Assembly: GCA_964020085.1 (NCBI GenBank)
Contig: OZ026600.1
Span: forward strand, 19,803,145-19,867,144
Source of the DNA: Micromussa lordhowensis
Taxonomy: Eukaryota; Cnidaria; Anthozoa; Scleractinia; Lobophylliidae
Direction: 5' to 3'
Length of the DNA stretch: 64,000 nt
The first letter of the stretch is position 1. Each line of letters opens with the position of its first letter. The notes beneath the pieces are model-generated. The model made no database searches and was not told the DNA's origin. It was given only the letters and a program-made list of their open reading frames with translations. The translations under genes were made by a program, and so were the position numbers. Positions 10,657 to 25,129 of the stretch are shown here, piece after piece.

Positions 10657-13600
10657 ATGTTTGATATAGATGAACCAATTTCAGATTACCAGAAAACAAT
10701 TCGAGGTAGGCTAACTACATGTAACTGATAAAATTAGCTTAAAGGATCAATCCGTTAGGTCAGTGTCCGTTTGGTCAGATAAACACAGCTCATATCGATT
10801 CATGTAAGCTTATTGAGTCTCTTAAGAATGAAGTGTGCTTACCATTTATATCTGAACTACATGTAGTGGCTTTAAACAAATTAATATTTGATTGTAGATG
10901 TACAAACCCACCCTAACTTTATTCACTCAGGGCCCAGTTATATGGTCTCGGGTACCCGAGACAACCCTCCCCCCGAGCTACCCTGGCCGAGGTAACATTT
11001 AGCTTGTTTCTTTCTAAAATTCAACCAGCCGTTCACATTAGGATCGCCAACTCGTCTCGGGGGCGAGACAACTCGGGTGGGCGAGTTGTCTCACCTCGGC
11101 AGGTAGGGTAACCCTGGCAAGCGGGACAACTTTTCTACATATAAACGCTTTGGCTCGCCTGACCGGGACATCTCTCGGTGTGGCGAATGTCACGTAATGC
11201 TTAGATTTAGGATTTATAGCAGAAATTCGTATTAAAGAAGTAAAAATTAACTCAGCAAAACCCACTGTGATCGAATGACCAAGAAAAACCCAAAGAAAGA
11301 GGGATATTTGCACATTTGATTATTCAGTAAGGTTTATGAATAATCATGCTGGGTTAACTTTGACTCGGCCTACTGGAACTATGTTTTCACATATAAACAC
11401 TCGATAAAGTTACCTCAGGGGAAGGGTTGTCTCGGGTACCCGAGACCATATACACTGTAACTGGGCCCTCAGCTAAAAGACTGCACAAAGCATTTGGGTG
11501 ATGGTACATGTAGTATCGCTGTATAGTACAGCAAGCCAAATATAAATTCAAAAAAAAATTAGATATACAGCGATACTGTACATAAGCTAAAAACGGTTAT
11601 CAAATAATTTTGGCTTATTGTCTGAGTGTGAGGACACTGGATGCAATGGGAAAATATTTGGCTTGAAGTTAGGACATACTGTACATTGTATGGACCTAGC
11701 ACAGATTTCTTCCTCTTGGCTCGTCCTAACTCAGTCATCAAGCATTTTATCAAACCATGTTTGTTAAGCTAAATTTGATTAGGAGTTGTGACCATTTCGT
11801 TGGGAACGGTCTGTCACTCTCTAAATGAAATACATGTATGTTGAAGTGCACACAGGTCCTTACACATTTCAACTTTCATTACATGTCTGTCAATGTTATT
11901 TCACTTGTTCTATAGGAACATGTTCATGTGTTTTGTCTACTCTTACCAATAAAAAGGACTACAAAACCATGTATTTTATTCCAGAGTAAGAATATAGCCT
12001 TATAGGATATTTTGCTTATTTTGTAATTTGGTTTGAATTCTATCAAGTTGGATTATAATTTATACAGATATTTTTCTTATTCCATGGTCTGGGCTACTTG
12101 CAACCCTGTCAAAACGTTTTGTCAAGGCTAGTGCAATAATATAAGCACTTACATGTTGAAGGATTAGGCTAGAAATTGATAAGCTCTTAATAAGGATTAG
12201 TGAACTCCAGGGCGAAGTAGGCAGTAAGTAATATTATTATGTCTATAGGCAGCAAATTACGGGCTACTGTCCAGAAAATATTGACACATCTGTACAGTGT
12301 ACATGAACATTTTGGAGGAAAAGTTTTTAATTCTATAAACATATATTAAATATGTTACATTTTTTTCCTGTGTATGTAGAGAGAGCCTCTCAAAGCTTGG
12401 GTCCGCTGAGATATGCACTTAATTCACCAGTCAAGTCTCCTGCTTCCAAGAGGTCTATATACAAAGGAGATGACTACAGCTCAGCAGGTATAGAAAATAT
12501 TATCTAACAGTACCGCTTTTTTTCAGTGAGCTTTTGTGTTAGGATCTAGGATTGGGGTAGTTTTGACCACTTGTAGTAACCTTGTCAAAGTACACATACC
12601 GGTACATTATAATGGCCAACTTAAGTGTCTCTAAGAGTTAAACTGTCGGAGCAACTCCTGATGTAATCCTGATAGAATGATACAAGAAGAGAAAGTGATG
12701 TTTAATGCTGACCATTTTACAAATTGATAATGCTATATCTATGTGACATAATTTTGTGAAAGGAAGAAAGGTACTTCTCAAGATATCATGCTAACGGGTA
12801 AGGCCCATTCCAAATGCCACTCCATTCATGCGCCATATCTAACTGATGAGTTAAGCACAGCAGAGGAGCGGTGTTTTGAATCTGTTTGGTTTGGCAGGTT
12901 AGGTTGCGGGCGGCAAACAATGTTAAATTTGGTAGGGTCTGTTGCGCTATGCGACGTTGGAGCAGCGGCTGATTCATACAATGTTCTTCTCATGTGCTGA
13001 ACCAAATGCATAAATTACTGTAATGTATATTTGATATAATCGTACTCGCAAATGACTCAAAATTGAATGACGTGACCAGTCATGCATGAAGCTTGAAGTC
13101 TTCGCTAAAAATAACAGCAACAAAAAGCTCTCGCGATTTTATGCCTTTGATTTACGAAAAATGAACTGTATAAGCAAGTTTCTTTAGCAGAAATTCATGT
13201 TTTGATGTTTCTTCTTGATAATAGCCCAGCTTATAAGATTTCTCATTAAAAGGTCAAATTAAGCAAAAGAAAACTGTTCTAAATACAAACAAACTTGCAA
13301 TTGAATTTGTTTCCCTAATATTTTGCTGTTATAGCAAAATACACACAACTTTTCAATTTGGACAGAGTTCTTTAATTCAAAACACATATTTTCTCATCAA
13401 AAATTGTTTACCACAGGCTTTCCAAATAAAGTTCTACGCCAGTACGTAATCTGAAACAGCTGTCACTCCAAAGTCGAATTTAGTCGAGTTGGTTCGGCAC
13501 ATGAGTTGAGCAGCGTTTGGACCGGGTCTAAGGAATGGGTAGATAGATTTTAGTGGAGGCGGCATGGTCAAATGGTTTGATAGCTGGATTTGAGATCTCT

Positions 13601-16600
13601 GGTCCCTCCTCCAAATCCTTTAGCCACTATCTGGACTTGTTTTTGTTAGTCCCGAGTTTAACTCCTGCATTGCATTGTGTAAATAGCCAACTGGTCAGCC
13701 TCTTACCAGATTCTTAATTATTAATAATAGTTTTTGTTCTATTCACAATATTTGTTTATTTATTTACAAGATAAAATGTTTCATTTCCTTTGGAAGAATA
13801 AGAAGGACAAAATAAAACAAACTAGTACAATGTACACTGTATGTACCAAGTCCTTTCCATAGGAGGCTTACGGATGGTTGATATCAATTACACCCTCCTT
13901 TCCATGAAATTCTTTGTGTATAGTATGCGAGTACATGTAAACTAAATAACAGTTGACTTGTGTTATCTGAATTTATTACAAGAATCAATTTTAAATACAA
14001 AGTTGAAAATCTGTAAATTAAAACCTATAAATTACTTATAATGTAACCATGCTCCTCACTAATTTTACAGACTACGGTACCGTAAGTAACTTTTAATTGA
14101 AGGGGTGAGTGCAAAACCATGCTAAGTGACTATTTAGGTGACAAAAAAATGTTCACCAAAGGGCCTGAATTTTGGCATGTGGGTTTCGTTTCACCTGAGA
14201 AACATTGCTCTGAATTTTTTTTCGCTGGGTTGCTCTTCGTTTTCGAGATATTACGAATGCAAACAACCCTCAGTTTTCCAAGCGGCATCTTTTGGAGATC
14301 TATTGTTAAACAAGAAACAAAAGAAACCTTTTGTTTCGCTAAAGGATGAAGTCACTATAATGCAATCACTTCTCACCTCTGCTTCGTTAGCTCAAGTGGA
14401 TAACGCGCCAAACAGAGCTGATTCGAATTTGTTTTGTCATGACACTCGAGGGCTCAATTCGAGGTCTGTGAAATCTTTTTTTTTTTTGGTTCTGTTTTTC
14501 TTCTTCTTTCAAAAACCTTCCTTGTGTCTTTGTAATTGAATTGCTGTTTTGACTGGTAAGGATCTGGATAATATGGTTTTTTTAGCTGCCATTGTGATGA
14601 ATTCAGAGCTTACCTGTTAATTAAGCAGAGTTTGCTCGCTGTTTCCACCGATATTCGAAGCTAAATTCGAGGAATATTTGCGCTCGCCTGGTAGGAGATT
14701 TGGCATCATTAAGCCTTAGACCCTCGTTAAGTCACCAGCATTCCTCAAAGAAACGAGGAGTGTTTTTGTTCTAAGATCATGGTTTAAGTCTGCCGTTAAC
14801 TTAGCCATTGAAGAACAAGTGAGCCAGGCGGTAGAGTCTAGAAACGACGAAGCATCCGTCCTTGACTTATGGCTCATTTGCCAAACTTCGGCGTGTCAGT
14901 TTTGGAAATTAGAACTGCTTTCTAGACTCTAATTATTTTCTTGAAATTATCAGCCATTCATCGTCCTTTGCTCCAAGACTTTCTGGGATATCCCATAATA
15001 ATCTTTCATACGTAAAGCGCCTTGAGCATTGTGTGCGTGACTTCTAGCGCGTCTGAGCCGGGGACTGACGAGAAAGGCCAGACAGCGAAGTCCTTGAAAT
15101 TTGATCTGTGACAAAAATTGCATCCTTCAAATCTGAGCCATTTTAAGACATAAACAATTAGTCTATACAAGAGTAAAAATGCTCTTTACTGTTTTCAAAT
15201 ATCTCTTTTCGTTCCAGAGATATTCAAGTTTTTAAAATATGCAAATTAGCCAAGTGATGACATCATACACTCAACCGCATTTTGATCAAATATGATAAAC
15301 AAGGATATCTCAGTCAATTTGTATAATAAATGTTTGAATTTTTATAGTAAGATTCTACTAGAGGTGCTCTGCAACATGAGCTTAACAATTTTGTTACCAT
15401 GGCAACATACTAGGTTCCAGACTACCACAATATTAAAGACTTTTCTGACCACTTTTAGGTTTCTATATTGATATGTGCCAGTGGTGCCTCCTCTGCATAA
15501 TCCAGCAAGCATATAAACACATTAGGTTGAGTTCATAGCCTTGTTTAATGTTTTCCAAGTTTAAAATCATTAAAATATTGATATTAGGCTATAGGGGAAT
15601 GGAAAAGAGTGGGTTGCCATGGGAACGGAAATTATTATAGCTGTGGACGTGTTGCATTTAGAACTGTTGGCCTACCAAGTTTCAATGGTTTCTGCTGCAA
15701 ATTGACCGAGATAAAGCTATTGATATACTTCATGTAATATTTGGTTGAGTGTATGACGTCATCAGTAATCTCATTTACATATTTTACTCATTTTTCAAAC
15801 TTAAATGTCTCCTGAACCAATGCAGATATTTGTAAATGGTAAACGGCGTTTTTAATCTTTTGTAGAATTCTATGTGATTAACCAAAAAAATCAAGGGGTA
15901 AAAATTTGATCATAGTGGAACTTTAAGGTGAAAAGTTTTGCTAAATCAAACAGATTCAAAGCCATTTTTACGGGCCAAAGACAAATTGCAGGTGGGTTAA
16001 ATTGGCAAGCAAGCGTTCCGTGAGTGTGTATCGTGGATTTCCACGCAGATGAGTACTTCGAGTTATAACAGGATCGAGCCCGCCGCGGAGAAAAAAGACA
16101 AAGAACACCTGAATCACAGATTAGTGCACAAATCGATGCCTAAATCAAGTCAATGAATAGTACCTAGAGATAGAGGCTGAACGTTTTGCAAATCGGCTAC
16201 GTCAGTGATTTAAATGTTTCTACGTGAAATTATTTTTTGGGTGAAAAACTGCACGTTCCATGAAATGATTATTTCTGTCAACACTTACACAGAAAGAGGA
16301 AGCATTAAGCTAACATGCTGCTCATGCTGAAAACAAGTGTACGAAACGGAAAATTTATCAGGAAAGGAACGCCGAAATACAAAACAAAACTTACATTTGA
16401 ACTGAAGTTTTCTTCTTCCTAATCTAATCTTCCTAAACAAGTAAGTTCTGAATTTGTGTCATCGAAGTAATTGATGCTTTGCGCGCCAAAAGCCAACGTC
16501 ACAATGGCAGCTAAAAACATATTATCCAGATCCTTACATGGCAATTAAATTACAAAGACATGAGGAAGGTTTTTGAAAGAAGAAGAAAAACAGAACAAAA

Positions 16601-19600
16601 AAAAAACAGATTTCACCGACCTCGAATTGAGCCCTTGGAGTGTCATGACAAAACAAATTTGAATCAGCTCCGATTGGCGCGTTATCCTCTTGAGCTAACG
16701 AAGCAGCAGTGAGAAATGATTGTGTTATAGTCACTTGATCCTTTAGCGAAACAAAAGGTTTCTTTTGTTTTTCGTTGAACAATAGATCTCCAAAAGATGC
16801 CGCTTGGAAAAATGAGGGTTGTTTGCATACGTAATATCTCGAAAACGAAGAGTAACCCAGCGAAAAAAATTCAGAGCAATGTTTCTCAGGTGAAACGAAA
16901 CCCACATGCCAAAATTCAGGCCCTTTCGTGAACATTTTGTTTTTTCAGCCAAATAGTCACTTAGCATATGGTTTTGCACTCACCCCTTCAATTATATTAA
17001 ATCAAGATGAGAAAGCATTCCTCCTCACCCCTACCCTATGTTGCTTGTTTATTTGCTTTTTTTAATTTTCTTCTCGTTCTTTCTTTTTTCTTTCTCTTTA
17101 CTTTCTTCTTTAATCGTAGCTAACGTGTGTTGTGAGAATTGACAAATTATCTTATTTTCTTTCATTTTCTTACTGTAAGTAAGTGGCACCTGGTGTAAAT
17201 ACACAATATAAGTAATGTATATCGTAATATGGATGTAACTTTAGCACAGTACTTTGTTAATTTGTTAAAGATGTACATGCATTAATTTAAATTTCTTTCA
17301 GTGACAAGATTGAAGACATTACTCCAGCAATATGATGAGGCTAAAATTTTGGAACCAAGAACTAAAGGCTTTTCTTCCAAGCCAGTGAGTGTGAAGCGAT
17401 GCATAAGTGACAGTGAACAAGTATGTCAATTTTGATATATTGAAATTCTAACCTGGCTTAGGGAATAAAACAAAGAAATCCCATTGAGGATGAGGGATGA
17501 ATTTTGTTTGTTTTTTCCCTAAGTGTCCTTAAGTTTAGTTAGAATTTTAATATATCTAAATTGGCCTATAGTAAACTACAAATAAAGTATAATGAAACAT
17601 ATTTCATGTAATGTTCCAGAAAATACCGGTATCCTTCCCATTGAATTTGAAAGCTTGCTTGATTGAACCTCACCCTTCAGGAAGTCCAGCAAAGACAATT
17701 GGCTTTTGAAACTGCCCTCTCCGCAAATTATTGAGCAGTGCTTTGATTGTTAAATTAATTTTTTTGTACTGTGTCACATTTTGTTTTGTTAATATGCAAT
17801 TCCATTTCTTTTTATTGAACATACATGTATGTGAATTTACGGCCTAAATTGTGTGTTGCATAAAATATTCATCCCACCCAAAAGAGGGTTTTTGGAAATT
17901 CAGAGACAAAATTTTTTGATGGGAGTCTTAAGCCAAAACTGGAATTGCAGAGGTACAGGATTATTGTATGGCGGGTTCTAAACCCTGTGGGAGAGGTATG
18001 GCAATTTTCTGGAACAACGCATTGAAGAGGCTTGCTTCAGTCTCATTTTTTTCGTTGTAACTTTTAAATACTACTAAATTCTATACATACGATAGGGTGC
18101 AGCACCTATCGGCCAACGCTTATCCTCGGATAGAAGCTACCTGCCCAGTACAGATGAAGTTACTCACCTTTTAGACAACCAGTTTGCTATTTTCCAACAT
18201 CTGGAGGGTCAAGTTGAGTTTTACAAGGTGAGTCAAAAATCAATATAAACTGAACTTACAGATTCGGTGACTCTGACGCTTTACATCACTCTGGAACTGC
18301 TATGTATATGCAATGCTAATTTAGTAATTAGATAAGGTAAGGTGAGGACTGATCCATTCCTAGGTGCCAGAGACTAGATGGCACCTTGCTGCCAGTGCTT
18401 GACGTTCTTTGTGAAGTGCAAAGAAACAAGGAGCATTCTCCCCCTCCCCCGCCCTGAATCCGAAGCTGCAAGTACTAAGTTCACTCAGCCTTTAGCTTAC
18501 CCCATTTGAACAGGATGAATTTCTTTTTTCCTGAGGGGTCACCTACGGTGATTCTTAATCACCATAGTCCACGTGGACTACAGGCCTCACAAGCCAACAT
18601 CCACCCAGAACAAGGAAGTGGCTTGTGGCTACCAAGGCACAGCCTCCAGATCAGGGCACATAACCCTGAGGCACCTAACTAGAGCTAGACATCTGAAAAA
18701 CAAAAATTGCCATACCTGCTATGCAAGCTTATTGGATACGCAAACATTAGTGCAATACAAATGTAAATTTGGTAGCGGGGCATTGCTGGACCATCGTCAC
18801 TACATTTGTAATGCAATGATTAGGTGCAGACTGCCAATCTGAAATCTATGAGCAGAGTAAGAACCAGAGTATCCAACAACAGGACTGCATTGTAGATGAC
18901 AGCTGCTGCCGAGCTAGTGGACAACCATCCAAGGTCATACAATAAACCAAATTGCAATTTGCTAAACAATAAATGGACCCTGGGAATCTAGAGAATCCTA
19001 AGCAGCAGGCAGTACACAGCATGACATGGTCCCTACAAAATTGTAGTGATCTAGTAAGAGCTGAATAATAATTGGGGAGGTGCTTTGTGGCCTGCTAGCA
19101 ATGGACCCAAGCTAGTCATTAATATTAACGTAATTAATTCATGTTAAACTCATCACCAATAGGTGAGCTTGGGCGTTGATGCCCACAAGTTGGTGGAGCC
19201 GGGCAATGCGCTAGCATGAGGAGGTATCCTTGGCAACCCTGCGAGCAGCCCCCACCAAAGGCACCGTCACACTGAACAATTCAGTGGAATACTTACCGAC
19301 CCAATACTTACCTAGGCCCATACCTTAAGGGGGAGGGAGGGATGGGAAAAGCCAAGGCACAAACTGGCACACAAACAGCAAGCTATTGCAACGACACTTT
19401 GCGAAAAACTGCAAGCAAGCCACTGCGTATATAAGTCACGAGGTGCCCCTGCTAGAGGCAATGGGCCACCCCAGATATAGCTGGGGAAAAACAGCTGACC
19501 AGCATTGTTTCGAGGTTAAAGTTGCCTAAATTATATTTAGCCACATTTAAACTCATCACCAATAGATGAGCTTGGGCGTTGGTGCCCACAAGTTGGTGGA

Positions 19601-22600
19601 GCCGGGCAATGCGCTAGCATGAGGAGGTATCCATGGCAACCCTGCGAGCGGCCCCCACCCGACCAGGGTCTCCCTGGTGCTTGAAAAGGAGGGGCCAGTG
19701 AACAGGGGTGAAATGGAACCTCCGACTCCAACAACCTCAAGCACCAAGCGCAGCAGGTGCACCGAAAAACAGACACACTTACCAAATCAATGCAGCTGAC
19801 AGAGAGAGCAACTCCAAAATGCAATGCAAGCCCCAAGCAAGTGGGTGCTGAACTTGACTGCAGTAGCGGAAAAGCCGTGGATATACAGTGGCAGGGGCAC
19901 ACAATGTCAAGCCAGTTGACCAGAGATGCCCACGAGAGTTTCCGAAGGCGTGCAGATATACAGCTGGTAGGCATTGCTAGTCCAACGTCCAAGAGCCTGA
20001 ATCAGGTGGTCAGGAACACCATTGCGAGCTGTGACCGAGGCGGCCCCAATGTGGAAGCTGTGGCTGGAAAAATTGCTGTTAATCCCTGCAGTAGAGAAAA
20101 TTTGCCGCAGCCAATCAGTCAAGATTGAGCGAGACAGAGGTTGGCCATTCACGAGATGGAACAAGCGGCCAGGGACATTCCCTCGAACAGAGAGGTAAGC
20201 CAGCAAAGCGTGAACTGCGCAGAGAGGTGCCCGACCCAGACCAATATGGACGTGGCAACCTTGACAGAACAGATCCGTCTTCGACGCTTTTATCCTAACA
20301 CGGAGGCAGGTTGGGGACTGGAGTGAATCCACTGCAATGTCGGCCACTGAGAGATGAAGCACTGGAGAAAAGCTACAATGGGCGACAAAAGTAGTTGAGA
20401 CAGTTGCCTGAATCGAGTGCTAATTGCAGCATTTAACTTATTCTATTTGAAATTCAGTTTACATTGAGAGCCGCACCCCCTCCCCCTTTTCAATGTTGTC
20501 TACAAAAAAGCAAGTTCTAGAGACATGAAATCCAACATTGTTTGGGGGGAAGGGGGTACAATCGTAGAGTTGAGTGGGGAAATTGGCCTTAAGTACTCTA
20601 AAATGGCAAAGTGTCTCAACACTTTTGTCGCCCATTGTAGCTAAATTGGGTACAGTAAATTCAGCAGAACAGAGAAAACCAAAATAGCCCAGCAGGCAGG
20701 CTGCCCAAAAGGCACAATGGTCGAAGATCTTGAGGTCCAAAGCCCGATGAATCACCAAGAGAAGGCTGTGCGTAATCGGAAGGCGCTGACTGGCGGGGGA
20801 ACCCTGGGAACGCTTGACCCCTCTCAGCACTCGTTGGAGCCGTAGGCAATTGAGCAAAGGGTCAGGAAAACCTTGCTCAATGTGCAAAGAGCGAACAGCA
20901 GATAAATAAACTTTAATCGAAGAATGTTGAATTGAATCTGCCAAAAAGGGAACAAACAAACATAGAGTCCACTCGTCTGCAGGGCATGGTGAGCCACTGG
21001 AGTGGAGCTTTCCAGCTTGGCGACAAAATTCGAGGAACTTGCGTTGACCTGTTGAACAAAGGGTCAGGGAAACCTTGCTCAATGTGCCACACAAACTGGC
21101 ACACAACAGCAAGCTATTGCAACGACACTTTGCGAAGAACTGCAAGCAAGCCACTGTGTATATAAGTCACAAGGTGCCCCTGCTAGAGGCAATGGGCCAC
21201 CCCAGATATAGCTGGGGAAAAACAGCTGACCAGCATTGTTTCGAGGTTAACTTTGCCTAAATTATATTTAGCCACATTAATTATGTTAATGTATGTCACG
21301 CGACAAAGCATGAAGAATAAACACTGTCAGCCGTCTTGAATGTATCCAAGTTACTTTTAACCTTAAACACCCCAAAAATGGTTGATGTGCAAAGTAGAAA
21401 ATAAAGGGGTTGAAAAAGGACCTGCCATTCTGCAATTCTCACTGAAAGATGTGTCAGGGCTGAGCATGAGTTTGAAGAAGCTGATCTGAGCAAGACTGGC
21501 AAACATTGAAATTTTTACCAAAGCCATCCTATAGTAATAGACTGGAAGTATCATGCATGTAGGCCACTGCTGCTTTGGGGATGGTTTCACAACTCCATCA
21601 ACATTTTCATCTCAGAGGTTTCAAATCAGTTTGATTTTGATTTTTCAGGGGTTTCATTACTTTTTTCAGCAGAATGACAACTGGTTTTCACAGACGGGCA
21701 AAACTTTTTGAACTGAACATCTTTATAAGAAGAACATCCCTCTATATGGTTTAACCAAGCGGGTGGGGGAATCATCTTCACACCCACTCAATTTGCCTGG
21801 TGCTGGCTGTTAATGAAAACCTTGATTTTTTATTTTCTCAAGACTCCGTTTTTCAATACCATGATGTGAAACAAAAGGAAATGACAATTAGACTGGTTTG
21901 AAACATTTTCGACCTCCCAAAAGCTGTGGACTAAAACAGATACAGTAGATGATTACATGTGGCATTTGTTTGTTTTCCCAGGATGCGCTAGAGTCCTTGA
22001 AGCAACGAGCAGAACTTGTGATTACAGAAAACGAGACTCTTTTTGATCAGCTCAAGACACAAGCCATTACACAAGTACTATCAGCAGAAAAGCAAACTGA
22101 TTTTGAAGTATGTGTCTAATTGACAACTGGTTTGTGCATTGTTCATAAACTTACCCTTGATTTTTAATTTGAATTATGAGATTTATGCTGTTAGGTTATG
22201 TGAGGTTATAATCTTGTGTACAAAGTTACAGTTACACTCCACTCCATGCTTGCATTCTGTGCTCTTTTTACAATCAGAATGGCTAAACAAGATATGTGTA
22301 CCACAGGTGTAAGGTGCACAGTGATGATGAAGTATGATATTATAATTTCCAGCCTGTAATTTCAAGTGCAATGCATAGTTGTTCCCTAATTAATACACAC
22401 AGCTCATCCTGGCCCAGCTAGCAAGAATTTTAATCCCAGTTTCCTCAACAAGAAGCATCACTGTGTCTTAAATGTACTACATGGTACCCACCCTGGATGG
22501 AATGATCTTATTCACCAACCCCCACCCCCAGCATCACTAGTTTTTGGGAGTTTCTTCTATAAATAAATATTTCGCTGCTAGTGTGGGATAAGGAAATGGA

Positions 22601-25079
22601 TCACAGTGCAAGGAAAATGACCAGTACAGAAAATCAAGTCCCAAGCCACAATTCTGACATTATGCATTTGCTATTAGGACCAGTTGCCATCAGATGCCAG
22701 TGAGGACACGTCAGTGGTTCAAGCACGAAGGGTAAGCCGTGATGATAATGATGACGATGACGACAGACACATTGAGGACAGTGATATCAAACGACCTAAA
22801 CTGCAGTTACACAGTAGAGATACAGAGAGACATTCCAGAAACACAGACAAAGAAACACAGAGAGCGAAGAAATATGATCCAGATGATGAAGAAAGAAGTG
22901 CAAGGGACATAGACAGGGAAGCACAAATGGAAGTTAAGGAACGTGATCCTAGAAAGACATTGATGCCACGAGTGCTGCACAGGTCTACCATGGAGACTTC
23001 TTTTGGAATGGACGCCGCTGATTCACAGGTACAGTGCATGCGGGCAATGTTCATTTCGGACTGTAGGAGTTGTTTCGGGTTTTCAATTGTTATCAATAGA
23101 GAGTTTTGTCTTGTAGTACTATTTCGGCTTGTGTCCACCAGAACATTTTCAGACGCTGTGTAGTGAACCCAAACATTTTTCTTTTAAAGTAAGACTCCTT
23201 CCCACTACTGATAATCGATCATAAGCTCCCTTTTCCAACCCGAGCATAAACCCATAACAAAAAGCCCTTTGAACAAATGTAATTTTATGGTTTGTTTTGT
23301 TGCTTACATTCAGTAGAGGTCGAAATTTGGAATGGCTAAACTGAGTCAGTTGGTCCAATGTACCGTCCATGTTAAGAAGAAATGACCGAGCACCATTTTT
23401 CTCGTAATAGAGAGTGCAGTGCTTTAATAACGCTGTGGCTTTTTTGCGTTTCTCAACAGCTCTTTATGTCCTCCAATGAAAGGAAACTTGTTAACCAACT
23501 CGAAGAGGAAGTGGTAAGTGTCAAAAATACAATAGACTGCCGTGAAACCCCGCTGTTGGACTACCTATTGTAAACAACCGCTTGATCTCTACAAGTTCTC
23601 TTTTAGAGAATTAAGGATCTCAGTCACGGTATTTTGAGTTAATTTGACAGCGTACAAAATCGAGAAAACCTGAAAATAGAAATTTACTACCAAGATGGAA
23701 AAACACCAAAAAGATAATAACGAACCATAAAGAAACAAGGATGGTTAAGGATGGAGATTAGATTGACGCGGATTGCAAACGACGAACTCGACAAATTTAG
23801 ACTAAACTTTCAAAGATGCGCAAAACCTAGCAAAGCTCCTTTAACTGCTGCCTCCCCGAGAAACCCGTTTTTCAATCCCTGTAACTGTGGAGCGGCTGGT
23901 GAAGGAATCATTGAATCTTTCTAATAAATAGCGCTACTTGAGAGCACTTCAAGCATGGTTTCCACTAGCGAGACACTGAGACAACCGCTAGCGAGCGAAA
24001 ACCAGCCGTCAGTAAGATGTTGATAACTTTAGAAGCTTTTGTTTGGAAAATTTCCTGTTTTTCTCTGAAAATCTGCCCTGATGCAACATCTTTCCACATA
24101 ACGGAGAGAAAGAAATATAAAATCTGATAGCGGGAGTGTTTTGTTTTCAGCGATCGGGTCAAGGTGCCTCATCATGTACAAATAATGTGGTCACATACAA
24201 AAGACAAAACATGTCATGGTATGGTCCCCATTAGGCCTAGCTTAACATTGTCAGGTACTAAGTTCGACGGCCTATGTCGGAAAAGAGAACAGTCCGGCAG
24301 TGAAAAACACGCAGAATGACTTGACAGTTGACTTGACATCCGAAACCGAGCTGTAAACTACAAGGAACCCCTGCACAAACCGCCGGCCACGCCGCACAAA
24401 ATATTTCAATTAAAAATCAAAATACACAAAGAAGCTGGTCACCAAAAATAATTGTAAAGCTTAACGAAAAAAAATAAAACTGACTTCCACTGAAGTTTTT
24501 GAAACGTCCGTGATCAATTAAAAGCCCTGTAATAATGTCGGTTGTCAATCTGACGATCACAATCGACAGAATTCAAATATACGTGAGCTCAAAAAATCTT
24601 TAACATTTCCGTTATGTTGTTGCATGAAATAAGCGTTAGGCATTCTTACTACCTTACCAGTGTAGTGTTTTGAGAATTCCAACAATTGTAAGTCAATATA
24701 AGTACTAATCTGCAGCACAAGATATTGTTCATCTTATTGGTGAAAATTCTATGCATAAGCGCCGGATCTGATAGTGTACATATAAAATCGCCGTCGTTTT
24801 TCAGCGATCAAATGACCCTGAGTGGATTTTGAGAAACATCTTTCGCTTAAGGTGACTCGAAACCGTTTCCGGTACTTTCCAAGACTTATACCCCTTTCAC
24901 ACCAACTAAACATGTTTAATTAAACCAGAATTAAAAAAATGGAAAGCAACAACAGAAAATTGGTAGACTGAATTTTACATATGGTTCTACTAAGTTCTAA
25001 TGGGTGCATTTATTATGCTAAACATCAAGTAGATAAACCTCTGTTGGAAGCTTCTATGATGAAAAGAACTTTTAAACTG

Positions 25080-25129
<50 letters not shown>

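Larger units (their letters stand above)
19142..21277 (-). mobile_element. DIRS-order retroelement remnant with split direct repeats
   Basis: Two different direct repeats are interleaved: repeat Y at 19142-19254 and 19547-19659, and repeat X (about 188 bp) at 19359-19546 and 21090-21277. Read on the minus strand the order is X - recombinase frame - Y - X - Y. This is the A1-ORF-B1-A2-B2 split direct repeat layout of Ngaro/PAT-type DIRS elements. Only the tyrosine recombinase remains; no reverse transcriptase, RNase H or Gag is seen, so the copy is internally deleted. No target duplication is apparent, as expected for recombinase-mediated insertion. It sits in SDCCAG8 intron 4. Confidence 0.75.

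Noticed and set aside
14138..14539. 133-codon open frame and its mirror at 16534-16935
   Set aside because: Both are the same terminal inverted repeat; composition and ends show no domain, start context or splice sites.
18573..18842. 89-codon plus-strand open frame near the DIRS element
   Set aside because: No reverse transcriptase, Gag or zinc-knuckle motif; it does not overlap the split repeats and no coding signal is evident.
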